Below the pieces are notes generated by a model. The model searched no databases. It saw only the letters and a program-made list of their open reading frames with translations, and was not told the origin of the DNA. Positions 9,050 to 20,239 of a DNA stretch of 64,000 nucleotides are shown piece by piece (position 1 is the first letter of the stretch; each line of letters opens with the position of its first letter). The translations under genes and the position numbers were made by a program. Source of the DNA: Cavia porcellus (taxonomy: Eukaryota; Chordata; Mammalia; Rodentia; Caviidae). The stretch covers positions 206,038,657 to 206,102,656 of the forward strand of contig NW_026947484.1 in the NCBI RefSeq assembly GCF_034190915.1. Reading direction: 5' to 3'.

Positions 9050-9395
9050 TCTAATCTGTGAGAGTCTTGGTTACTTTTCACCTACTGTTGAGACAAAATA
9101 TGTGATGTCCAAAGTGAAGCAAGGAAAGGTTTAATTTTTACAGTTCTGGGAGTTTCAGTCCATATTCAACTGGCACCAAGCCAGAAAGGTGGCACAGCAG
9201 GGAGGCTGTTCACAACCACTGCAAAAAGCAAGCAGGAAAAAGGGCAAAAGTGGAAAGACATGCCTTTTTCCTTCCCTTACACTGTATGCTGGCTCCGCTC
9301 CTGGGCATGTGCAACACTCACATCGCCAATCCCAGTGCAAGACAGCAAACCAATCACAAATGCTCATTCAGCTGCATTCATGATTATATAAGGCT
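9050..9395 (-). mobile_element. MaLR-like LTR fragment, antisense
   Basis: The block 'aaggaaaggtttaatttttacagttctgggagtttcagtcc' is the inverted form of the conserved MaLR-like end seen in the same orientation at 59,545-59,930. The remainder is diverged. The family assignment is by resemblance only. Confidence 0.4.
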
Positions 9396-9399
9396 TCAG

Positions 9400-12120
9400 G
9401 GGCCACCTGAATATAAACCACAACAATGAGCAAGCCAGTGCCAAGATGACCATCACATTGCCATTGTACCGTAGAGCACAGGTTAAGTACAGTTTTTTTT
9501 TCACAGTTATTTTTATCTACTCACCTATAAAGATTGCAGCAATTTTTGATGAATTACATTAACACTAATTATATCGCTATAAATTTGGGTCATGATAAGG
9601 ACAGGATTTAGGAAAGGGGGCAAACAACAACAAAAGTCACTGAAACAAAGAAGTATGTTTTTGCAGCTTTTAAAATGCTTTAATTGAATATTAAATATTT
9701 CCTATAGACTTCCTCAGAGTGGTTTGCAGCCGAAGATTGGCCTAAGGTAACAGGAAAACTAGGCTTTGGACATTTTGAAGAAACTGCAGGTTAAGATACG
9801 ATGCCAAGCAGGGAGTTGAAACCCTGATTCAGTGTCAAATCTCAGGCACGTTCTGGGATAGAGGCAGATTTTCCAGAATTTCCTTGTGTTCTTTTTCACC
9901 AATTAACATTTTTATTTTTTTCAAGCTAATACAGTACAATATACAATCCCCTTCTGACCACATTCTTGTTTATAGGGGACCTGGCAGGAATCTATGGCTT
10001 CTGCTTATGCTGAAGAGATGACAGGTCTGTCTCTGACTCATTACTCTGAGGCGGCCTCTATGGGTAGGCTGGGCTCTGTGGGTAAGGCCTCTTTGGGAAG
10101 ATGGAAGGGTGGTGCAATGTTGCTCACCCTTGGATGAGTCCTGGTAGGAAACACCAGTCAGAATCATATCATTGGAAAAGTCAGGGGGAAAACAGCATTC
10201 TCTCCAAAAATGACAAAGAATAAATAAGGAGAGAAGAAACCAAAAATATTTAGAATGGCACAAAAATGATCACTTTTATTAGACAGTAAGGCAACTTGTG
10301 CATATTGATACTTCCCAGTTTAGTGTCTTAACTTGCAGGCTTGAATTTGTCCAAAATGTCTTAGTCCATCAAACCAGATTGTAAAAGTTCAAAGATAATC
10401 CCTTGGAGTGAAGGAAGAAGTGTAATAAATTCTTCGCATTACTCTCAGACAAAATTTTTGATATGCTAAAATAATCTCCCTCAAATCTAATCAATTAAAT
10501 AGACAAATTCAATTAATAGATTATACTATCAAAGCATGATCAATTCATTTGCCCATCACAACTATTATACAAGACACAGAAGCATAAAAATGACTAACAT
10601 TTACTGATCACATGGCCTAGCCAAGCGCTTGACTGTTGCACACCCTGGGAGGGTGGCTTTGTCACTGCCTGCTCTCCTGAGCCCCAGGGAGGGTCACTTA
10701 CTTGCTTGAAGCCTAAGCAGTGGGCAGTCAGTTGAGGGTTGGGGTCTGATGGACTCACACATCTCACTGTCTCCAGCCCCTGTGTTTTCCTGTTTAACAC
10801 AGGAATGAGATGGGGGCTTCTTGAACACAGTCCAAGGGTAAACAAGTGCATACTATTCAGAATAACCTTTCATATGTTGAGATAAGTGGGAAAAATTAAT
10901 AAAAATTCTAAAGTTAAAAAAAAACTTACAAGACTGGGATATATAGTTCATATATGGCTTAGCAATTGTGAGGCCCCAGGTTTAGATCTCAGCACCACAT
11001 GCCCACACACGCATGCACCTGCCCCCATGACTACATTGCCCAATCTGTTCTCACACCATTGTCAATCCTAATAAACCCACAGATTGGAGGACACAGTGCC
11101 ACAGATCAGGAATGACTCATTCTTATCACAAAATAATGCAAGGACAAAACAAACAAAAAGAACAGCACTTCTTTATTTTAAAATTTGATGTCTGTTCATC
11201 ATGGATTTTGTAGGGGAGGGACATTCACTTTTGTGTTTTGAAATACTGCAGTGAGTGCAAAGCCCGGGTAAGGCAAGGCGAAGGGCAGAGTATCTTGGGA
11301 TTCTGTTTGAGATGTGCATCCTGGCTGCAAACCATGTCTGTCTCACTGAAAACCTCAGTGAATAATGCTGAGCCTACCTCTGTGCAGTGTCACAAAATTA
11401 GCAGAAACAGCTGGATTCTTGCTGGAAGGGTGTTGTGAAAACTCAAGACCCAAAGAATCAAAGGAAAGTAGAAATTCAGGGACCATCTTTGAATCTCCAA
11501 AGAACAGGGAAGTAGCCATTTGAATTAGTTTTGTCCACACTTGTGGAGTTAAGGAAGCCCCAAGTGAAATGCAGGGAGTTCAGGGAACTGTTCTAGGGAG
11601 AGCAGTCCCTTGCATCTCACAGATGTTCACAGGAATGTGCTTTTGTTTCTCTTGTTTTTAGCTTTAGGATCACTGTCTTTCCTAATACCTAAGGTGGGCT
11701 TGGATAATAGTGTAAATTGGCCCACTCTTCCTGCTCCCCCGCCTTTTTTTTAAAACCAACTCTTTCCCTCAACTCAGGCCTGTGCAGCTGGAGGATGATG
11801 ATAGCAGAGTTCATGAGTCACTGTGGGCACCAGCCCCTTCTGTTCTACCCAGAGAGATGTTCTTCCTAGTGGGCAGGGACACCTTTTGTGAGGTTTCTTT
11901 GGGTCTTCTCTGCCAGATTTGTACTATATTAGGAGCATCAGGACAGGGCACTGCCCCAGCCTGTTCCCAGGTGAATCCTGTGGAGAGGAGAAGGCTTCTC
12001 TCTTCCTCAGTCTTTCTGATGCTCTGGTTTTTGACTGACAAGTTCCATAGGACTATTGGGAAATTTAAATTCTTTTTGAAGGGACAGGGGAATCTTGGAA
12101 TGGCAGTTATGTCCATTTTG
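9400..12120. other. Mostly unique sequence; one weak ID-like copy
   Basis: No gene recognised. Around 10,920-11,010 there is an A-rich stretch, then a body ending in 'ggccccaggtttagatctcagcacc', resembling a decayed sense ID copy. The open frames at 11,782-12,237 have no family features. Confidence 0.4.
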
Positions 12121-12806
12121 CAAATAAACAGTGATGTTAAGCTGTTTTTCATATATTTATTCACTGTTTGTACTTCTTCATCAGATGCCCATTTTTGGAT
12201 TGGATCTTTAACTTTTGGGGCTCTAATTTCCTTTTGAGTTCTTTATGTATTCCAGATAGTAGTGCTTTGTCTGAGAAACACTCTGTGGGTTGTCTCTTCA
12301 CTCTGTTGGTGTTTTCTTTTGCTGTGCAAAACTCTTTAACAAGATGAGATCACAGTTGTTGATTCTTTGTGATATTTCTTGTGCAACTGGGGTTTTGTTC
12401 ATAGAGTCTTTGCCTACACCATGTCTTCAAGAGTTCTACCTATTTTCTTTTCTAGCAGATTGATGATTTCTGTTTTAATATTTAGATATTTGATCCATTA
12501 TGATTTTAGTTTAGTGCAAGATGGGAGATATGGGTCTAATTTTAACCTTCAGCATGTAGTTTTCCAGCACAATTTACTTAAGAAGCTATCTACCAGTGAA
12601 GATGTTTGGTTTCTTTGTCAAAGATAAGGTGACCGAGTATGTTTGGAGTTGTTTCTGCATCTTCTAATCTGTTCCATAGATCCTCAGGTCTGCTTTTCTG
12701 CCAGTATCATTTGGTTTTTATTGCAGCAGCTCTGTAGTATAATTTGAAGTCAAGAGATTGTGATAACTCCTGACTTGCCTTTGTTGCCCAGAATTGCTTT
12801 TGTATT

Positions 12807-13154
12807 TTAGGTCTCTTCTGGTTCAAAAATGAAATTTAAGGTAATTTTCTCTAGTTCTTTGAGATATTCTGTGTTCTGTGATATTGTCATTTTGAGCAGA
12901 AGTGCCTTAAATATGAGTAATAATTTTGGAAGTAAAATCATTTTAACCGTTTTGGTTCTTCCTACCCAGGAACAAGGAATATGTTTCCCTTTTCGAATAT
13001 CCTCTTGGATCGTCTTGTTTAGAGTATTGTAATTTTCAATGTAAAGGTCTTTTAGTTCCTTTGCTAAATTGATTCCTAGGTATTTCAAGTTTTTGGATGC
13101 TATTGTGAAAGGTGTTGTTTCCCTGATTTCTCTCTCAGTGAATTTGTTGCTCAT
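12807..13154 (-). pseudogene. L1 ORF2 reverse-transcriptase fragment
   Basis: This 115-codon open piece matches the ORF2 segment after the polymerase site: KYLGI-L-KE-KDLY-EN, then IPCSWVGR-KTVKM, then a FI(F)E-type end. These are standard L1 landmarks. ORF2p provides the endonuclease and reverse transcriptase for L1 movement. Here the frame is bounded by stops and the rest lies in other frames, so it is dead. Confidence 0.85.
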
Positions 13155-13947
13155 ATAGAGAAAAACTATTGATTTTAGAGTATTGACTTTGTATCTAGCT
13201 ACCCTATTGAATTTGATTATTAAATCTCCAAGTCTTTTGGTTGAGATTTTGGGGATCTTCTATATATAGTACCATGATATTCACACATAAAATAATTTAA
13301 ATTCTTCTTTTCTTATCCTTATTCCTTTTTATTTCTTTCTCTTGTCTAAATGCTCTGGCTAATGTTTCTAGAACTGTATCGAATAAAGATGGTGCTAGTA
13401 GGTATCCTTGTCTTGTTCCAGATTTTAGAGTAGAATCTTTCATTTTTATCCATTTGTCATGCTGGTTGTTGGTTTGTCATAGATGACATTTGTCAGATTG
13501 AAATAAAGGCCATCTATTCCAATTTCATGTAGGTATTTTTTTATTATTTTTATTATGAATGGGTGTTACACTTTGTCAAAAACTTTTTCTACATCTACTG
13601 AGATAACCATATGATTTTTGGCCTTGGTTATATTAATATGATGTGCTACATTTATTGATTAGTGTATGTTGAACCATCCTTGCATTCCTGGAATGAATCC
13701 TACTTGTTCATAGTGTATAATCTTCTTGATAGTTTACTGTATTCTACTTGGCAGTGTCTTATTGAGGTTTTTGGTGTCTATTTTCATTCTGGAGATTGGC
13801 CTGTGGTTTTCCTTTTGGGTTGTATTCTTCTCTGGCTTTGGTATCAGGGTAATGCTCACTTCCAGGAATGAATTTGAAAATATTGCAATCCTTTAGTTTC
13901 ATTAAAGAGTATTGGAAGAAGTAGTATTAGATTTTCTTTAATTTTTT

Positions 13948-14075
13948 TAAAGTTGCACATGGTGGTACACACCTGTGATCCCAGTACTTGGGAGGCTAAA
14001 GTAGGCAGATTGCTATGCGTTCAACTAAAAATGAAGTACTTGGTCTCAAAAACAAAATAAAACAAAAAGAATTCA
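13948..14075 (+). mobile_element. B1-like SINE inserted in L1
   Basis: The sense B1 head 'gcacatggtggtacacacctgtgatcccagtacttgggaggct' is followed by an A-rich tail (AAAACAAAATAAAACAAAAAG). L1 homology resumes on both sides, so the SINE entered after the L1. Confidence 0.85.
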
Positions 14076-15119
14076 GTAGCGAATCTGTCAGGATTTGACC
14101 TTTACTTTGTTGGTAGGTTGTTAATTACATCCCTGATTTCATTTACTGACATTGAGTTATTTAGAATTTTTATATCTTCTTGATCCACATTTGGGAATTC
14201 ATATGTATCTAGGAATCTATCCATTTCTTCTGTGTTTTCCATCTTATTAGAATCCGGGTTTTGAGGCTGGTTTGAGGTTGGTATTGAGGTTGGATTTCAG
14301 TAGGATCTGTTGTGTTTTCACCCTCTTTATTCCTAATTTCATGGATTTGAGTCTTGTATTTCTTTTTTTGTTACACTGGCTCAGAATTTATTGATTTTAT
14401 TTACTCTTTCATGGACCAACTCTGATTCATTGATTCTTTGTATTGTTTTCTTAGCCTCCATTTCATTAATTTCTGCTCTAATTTTTGTATTTTCCTCTCT
14501 CACATGAAGTTTTTACTTGGCTAGCTCTTATTTTTCTAGAAGTTTAAGGTTCAACACTAAGTTGTTTGGGCTTGCCCTGTTTTTGTGATATGAGAATTCA
14601 GTGTACAAATTTCCCCTATAGGACTGCTTTCATTGTGTCCCATAAGTTCTGGTATATTGTATTATTGTTATCATTTAGTTGTAGAAATGGCTTACTTTCT
14701 TCTTTAGTTTCACCTGTGACCCACTGGTTGTTCAGGAGGGTGTTATTTAATTTCCATATGTTTTTGAAGCTTTTGTGGTTTATTTTGCCATTGATTTACA
14801 ATTTTATTGCACTATAGTCTGATAATATGCATGATAATTTCAATTCCTTTGCATTTATCAAAGTATTTCTTATGAGCTAGTGTGTGGTCTATGTTGGAGT
14901 GTTCTGTGTGCAGCTGAGAATGTATATTCTGATGTCATGGAGTGGAACACTGTCAATATTTAATAAGTCCATTTCTTCAAAAGTTTGGCTCAGTGCTGAT
15001 ATATCTTTTTGGATTTCTTTGTCTAGTCAACCCAGCTTTTTGTTATGGAGGGATATTGTTTATAAATTTACTAGTGCTTATTTGGTTTTCTATGTCCATT
15101 AATATTTATTTTATGTAGT

Positions 15120-15755
15120 TAGGCACAGTGGTATTTGGTGCAAATACAAAGTGAAAGCATTTAGAATACACAATTCTGTTCAATTATTGTTTGAGAAATG
15201 ATACAGAAGACATAACCCTTGTGTCAAGATATTTCTTCTCAGAGAAATGTAAACATACTACATTTTTTCCTTTTTTCTCCCAAATCCACTTTATTTCAAG
15301 TAAAAAAAGAAAAAAGAAACAAAAAGAGACTCTAAAACAAAATTTCAAAACATATCAATCAAGGGAACAGAATTATAAAAGTAGATTTGTCTTTCCCAGT
15401 TAACATCTCTGCTTATTAATACACTTCTCTTATTTGCCATACCCCAGTAGAGATATTCTGTGCCAACTAAGCTATATTCGTCCCCCTCAAAAAATGTACT
15501 ATGTTTATTCATAACCTACAGTCAGAACCTATAAGCATGCAGTTCCTTCTCCACTCAGAGCATTGTCTTCCACAATAACTGTTATGAATTATGTCACCTC
15601 CCATGGCACTTTCCAGTTGTTTCTGACCTCCACTTCAAGAATTTCCCCTTTTTCTTGAGAAGATATGATCACTATAGAATTACAATAATAATAAACATAG
15701 AGTGTTTGCAGTGTGCCAAGTACTGATCTCAGACTTTTGTGTGTTGAGAAATGTC
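15120..15755. other. No gene seen
   Basis: AT-rich unique sequence. An A-rich stretch at 15,300-15,335 is the only low-complexity feature. Confidence 0.4.
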
Positions 15756-15759
15756 TTAG

Positions 15760-15865
15760 GTAAAAATGAAAACTCTGGAATCAGATACTTCAAGGTTCTA
15801 GTCTTGACTCTGCCATTTTTGGTGAGCTTTGGAAAGCTGTTTACTGTACTCATCTGTAAAGTGAA
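15760..15865 (+). mobile_element. MIR-like ancient SINE fragment
   Basis: The order 'ctggaatcagatact-ggttc-agtcttgactctgcca' then 'ctgtttactgtactcatctgtaaagtgaag' follows the MIR core and 3' part. It is heavily diverged. Confidence 0.5.
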
Positions 15866-15869
15866 GTTT

Positions 15870-15965
15870 TTTTTTTTTTTTGTACAGGTAGTCTAACGCA
15901 TGATCTCATGCTTGTCAGGCATGTGTTGTGCTGCTGAGCTAAACTCCATCCTGATACTTGGTTGT
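15870..15965 (-). mobile_element. ID-like SINE, antisense, diverged
   Basis: A poly-T start is followed by 'catgcttgtcaggcatgtgttgtgctgctgagctaaa', the inverted ID body. Confidence 0.6.
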
Positions 15966-15967
15966 TT

Positions 15968-16172
15968 TTCTTTTTTCTTTTCTTTTGTTTTCTTTCTTTC
16001 TTGCTTGCTTTCTTCTTTCTTTCTCTCCTCTTCCTTCCTCTCCTCCTCCTTTTCCTCATCCTCCCTTCTTCTTCTTCCTCTTCCTCTTCCTCTTCTTCCT
16101 CTTCCTCTTCCTCTTCTTCTTCTTCTTCTTCTTCTTCTTCTTCTTCTTCTTCTTCTTCTTCTTCTTCTTCTT
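15968..16172. repeat. CT-rich and (CTT)n microsatellite
   Basis: An impure CT-rich stretch leads into about 20 CTT units just before an antisense B1. The poly-Glu frame on the minus strand and poly-Ser, poly-Leu and poly-Phe frames on the plus strand are artefacts of this array. Confidence 0.95.
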
Positions 16173-16305
16173 CTGTGTAGTGACAGGATCTCACCACACA
16201 GTTTAGGGTGGCCTTGAACTTACTATGTAGCTCTCCTTGAAGTCACAGTGAGTCTCTTGTTTTAGCCTCCCGAGTGCTGGGACTACAGGTGTGTGCCACT
16301 ATTCT
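16173..16305 (-). mobile_element. B1-like SINE, antisense
   Basis: 'gacaggatctcaccacacagtttagggtggcc', then 'gcctcccgagtgctgggactacaggtgtgtgccacta', is the inverted B1 body. The CTT array is attached at its tail side. Confidence 0.85.
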
Positions 16306-16334
16306 TAGAAAATGAAGCTACTTTTGATGGTAAA

Positions 16335-16665
16335 TCTTGAGAGTCATCTTGACTGGGTTGAGAAACATTTACAAGATTAATAATGTACACTTCTGGGTGT
16401 CAGGTGTGGCTATCTGGTCCCTGGTGCCTTCTTTTTCTTCTTCTTCTTCTTCTTCTTCTTCTTCTTCTTCTTCTTCTTCTTCTTCTTCTTCTTCTTCTTC
16501 TTCTTCTTCTTCTTCTTCTTTTCCTCTCTCTGCTTCCTAACTGACATGAAGTGAGGCATTTCCTCCACCACCCCTTCCACTATGATGTTTCTGCCTCTGC
16601 CACTGAACAATGAGCCCCATGATACTGTGAGTCACAACAGAGCTCTTTTCCTTTACACCATCTAG
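16335..16665 (+). mobile_element. MaLR-like LTR split by a (CTT)n array
   Basis: Upstream is 'gtcatcttgactgggttgagaaac' and a CTATCTGGTCCCTGG block. Downstream is 'ctctctctgcttcc-aactgacatgaagtgaggcatttcctcc' and 'atgatgtttctgcctctgcca'. Both halves look like the middle of a rodent LTR-type repeat whose CT-rich centre expanded. The class is inferred. Confidence 0.45.
16434..16520. repeat. (CTT)n microsatellite
   Basis: About 29 near-perfect CTT units. The same motif occurs in a separate array 260 bp upstream. Confidence 0.95.
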
Positions 16666-16669
16666 GTTA

Positions 16670-19600
16670 GATACTTTGTCCCATTGATAGAAAGGTGGCT
16701 GATAGAATGCTTAACAGTATTTTTCTCATGGAGTCCACCAGTGAAGATTAATTGAGTTTGTTATGGGAAGCATTTAACATGAGGTATATAATTATTCCTC
16801 AATGGGAATTAGCTATATTACAATGAATAGTCTACCCCAAATCTCACAATTGTGAGGTGCTGGGGTAGCCTGGTACCTACTCTGGCTGGCTCTGTTGCAT
16901 TGTCACTGTCCAGAATGAGACCATTACTATTACTATTGGTAGGAGATAGAAGGCCTTCCCATTCTTACATTTCTGTTTAGAGCGGCCCTCATTAAATTCT
17001 CCCTTTTCTTGGCTGCTCTTTCCCTTCCATAGCTGTCACATGCATCCTTTCACAAATTAAGATAGATAACCTTGATATTCACATGTCTGACATCTGTGTC
17101 TGTTGATTGCATTCTGAACTCAGCCATGGAAAAGGGAGACACTATTTATTAATTCTTTAGACCCTAGCAGTACCCTTCAAACAGACCACTGCCGAGTCCT
17201 ATTGATCCCGGACCTGGCTGTCTCTTAGGTTCTGTGCTTCTCCTAACTTCTCTACCCCTGCTTAACTGTAAACCTTCATCAATATTTCAGTAACTTCCTA
17301 ACTGTTCTCTGAGCTACCTGCCCTACCTACGTTTCAGCCTGAGCCTCCTGCACCTTCTCACCTGGCTCCCTCATCTCAGCTCCAGTGTGCAGATGTCATC
17401 ACAACACTTCCTGGTCATAACTCTTCAGTGATGGCTTCTGAAGTCCATTTCTCAGTGAAGAACACAGGCCTTTAAGGACTGGCTGCCTCCTCTTCTTCTA
17501 AGGTTCTCATCTGCCTCAAGCTATTCCAGCCAGTTACAGTTAGTGGTTATATTCTTGGACATATCAGGTTCTTCCTTCCTCCCATGGCTATGCAGGTACC
17601 ATTTGCTCACTTTAGAACATTCTTTTTCCCTTCCACACCTGGCCACCAATTATTCTTCCAGTAGCATCTTAGGATTACCTTCCCTAAGAAGCCTTCCATC
17701 CTGTGGACCCCAGCACGCTCAATTCCAGGCTTCTGAATATCTCCTGTTGTTTCACTCCCTTACAAGTTAGCATTTTTGATGTTGATCCCTGAGCTTCCAG
17801 TTTTTGTTCTTAAGAGGAAGCTTTCTGATCTTCTTGGCTTAAGTTAATAAATAGATAAATTATAGAGGTAGAAACTCAAGCAGTTGAATAAAATAAGAAA
17901 AGCAGCTCAATTACACTAGTGATTAGGACAAATTCCAACTAAACTCTTAAGTGGATATCATTTCATACTTCTAGTTTTGACAAAAATGAAAAAGAACAAT
18001 CACCTCAGAATCATTCTGTGAATTGAGCAAATTTGAAGGTACATGTTTACCATGATAATTCTATTTCTAGCTATATGGTATGGAAAAATTCTTCCACAAA
18101 GGAAAAATTCAAGAATGTTCAAGGAAAAATTAATTATAGTAATACAAAATTAGAGTTCTTTGAACGTCCATCAACAAAACACAGAAATAATAAATCATAT
18201 CATATTCATGTAGTACAGTATTATATAGCAGAAAATGTTAGTAAACTTCAGCTAAAATTGCTAACATAAATACATTTCATTTATTCATTGTAAGAATAAA
18301 GCAAGTTGTAAAAGAATACTTACAATATACCACTTAAAGTTTAAATAAATAAGTAAAATGATATAATAATGGTTAAAGGAAAATGCATGTGTAGTGAAAT
18401 ATAAAAGAATGCTTGAGGATGATAACCTCTGTATCTGGTTACCTCTGGCAGGGGGCAGTGGAATGAACATGACAGAGCTGGATAGGACTTGTGATGTTTG
18501 TTCTAAGCTGAGTAGGAGGGACACTCATATCCTTGATTATCATCCCTTGTATATAATTTTTTTCAGATGAGCAAAATTTTTCATTACTAAAATACAGCTA
18601 AATAGCAAATAATGCTCATGTTTTGAGTAGGGTTTGTAGTAAAATACTTGTTCTCTTTATTAGCTTAAGCAGAAGATACCTTAAATCCTCTGAATTCAGT
18701 CCCTCATTGCTATAATGAAGACACCTCCTATGCCATGGAGTTATGTTAGGATCTAAGATCTAATGGGATAATACAGATCAAACTACACAGTGTCTGGGAT
18801 ATGGATTGAAAATTCAATCAATGTTGGAGCTAATGATAATTCTAGAAGGCTCTTGATACATACTGACTAAATTTTATGTGAAATAATGTCAGGTGTTAAT
18901 AGTAAATATATCATTATTTCCCTTCTTGCCTACTAGAGTCCTCAAATTTTTGAGTTTTCTCAACTGAAAAGGTGAAAGATGAACAATATGTTCACGTATT
19001 TACCTGTAGAGTTTAATTCTTAGGTCAGGGCTGCACATGTCAATATTTGTTTTCAAGATTGGGTTAATATCGCTGACTTTTTAGATAATTGAGGTGCTTC
19101 AGGCAGAGCTTATCTAAATGCATAGCTTGTTTAATAGATGAGAGACTTTCATATTGAATACCCCCTTCACTCTATCCTGCATACAGAGCTACTTTTCTTG
19201 CTTTAAAGTTTTCTAGTGGTCTTTGGAATACTGTAAACTGACTGTAAGTGAGTCCTGCAAACTGAACCCCTTGACCCAGGTCAACGCTGCTTCCTGGTCC
19301 CAGTGCACCTTTCTGGTCTGTGATGCTCCTGCATAACCAAGTAGTGTGTCTTTTCCACCTCCTTATGTGCACGGATATGTCACAGTAAGGGATAGGGATG
19401 ACATGGGAGTAAGTGAATGTCCATTTCATTCTGACTTCCTATGCACATTTCCCTGAGCAGGGTGCAAAGGGAATACTGTAATGCAAAATATCAGCAAGAT
19501 ATAAAAAGGGCAGAAAGCTGGTGCAGAGACAGGCAACTTGACTGTTTTTTTTGTAATAAATTTTCTAATAATTCCCACTTCCCATAAAATCAAATAATAG

Positions 19601-19735
19601 CTATAAAATCAATTATGAGTGCCATGACTTAATATTCTAATTAGTTAAAGTCTCATGGGAGGGGTCTAACAGTCTAGTAAACAATTATTTCTATGCTGCA
19701 AACCTTGTCCAAATATTCTGGAGTCATAATTCAGG
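16670..19735. other. Unique sequence, no gene seen
   Basis: No coding family, SINE or LTR that I can name. Open frames are short and featureless. Confidence 0.35.
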
Positions 19736-19739
19736 GTTT

Positions 19740-19880
19740 GAACCCCAAATAGGCCTTTATAGAGAAAAGTTAATTAGCTTCTGATTATTAGTAAATCACT
19801 TTACTGTTGTGTCTGTTTAAGATAGAGGACTATTAGTACCTATTTCATAGGTTGATTTTGCAAATTAAATGAGTTAATAT
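19740..19880 (+). mobile_element. MIR-like fragment
   Basis: 'taaatcactttactgttgtgtctg', then 'ggactattagtacctatttcataggttg-tttgcaaattaaatgagttaatat', follows the MIR 3' half closely. Confidence 0.65.
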
Positions 19881-19892
19881 TTGTAAATCAAG

Positions 19893-19985
19893 AGCCAGGG
19901 ATATAGCTCAGCAGCACAGCAACTTCCTGGCAAGCATGAGGTTGTGAGTTTGATTTCTGAGAGCAAAAATAAAATAAAATACGAA
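19893..19985 (+). mobile_element. ID-like SINE
   Basis: 'gccagggatatagctcagcagcacagcaacttcctggcaagcatgaggttgtgagtttgat', then an A-rich tail. This is the tRNA-derived ID body with an A box (tagctcag) and B box (ggtt-tgagtttga). Confidence 0.85.
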
Positions 19986-20164
19986 ACAATTGTGAATCCA
20001 ATGTTCCTGCTAATAGAAAGTATGCAAAATGTTACTAGGAATTATTCTGTGCTTAACTTGGTTGGACTGTAAAAGTTCTTTTGAGTCATAAGTTGTTGAT
20101 AGTTTTAGTAGAATAGTAATAAATTTTAAATAATTTTGCTTTTTAGTGCTGTAATGGAACGAAA

Positions 20165-20235
20165 GCTTCTTTTATGACAGGGATGTGCTCTATATCACTG
20201 ATCTATAGCCCCAGTGCCAACCCAGTATATTTTTT
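20165..20235 (-). mobile_element. ID-like SINE fragment, antisense
   Basis: 'cagggatgtgctctatatcactgatctatagccccagt' is the inverted 5' half of an ID copy, diverged. Confidence 0.5.
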
Positions 20236-20239
20236 AAAA

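Larger units (their letters stand above)
12125..15117 (-). mobile_element. L1 element, antisense, 5'-truncated
   Basis: The minus strand reads as the C-terminal two thirds of L1 ORF2: reverse transcriptase and downstream region, with scattered open pieces separated by stops. It ends at about 15,117 with no ORF1 or 5'UTR, so it is 5'-truncated. A B1 copy lies inside it. The sequence is clearly diverged from the L1 at 33.9-39.8 kb. Confidence 0.85.

Noticed and set aside
15850..16197. Poly-glutamate protein on the minus strand
   Set aside because: It is translation of a CTT microsatellite and flanking SINE sequence.
16410..16610. Poly-lysine protein on the minus strand
   Set aside because: It is translation of the second CTT array.
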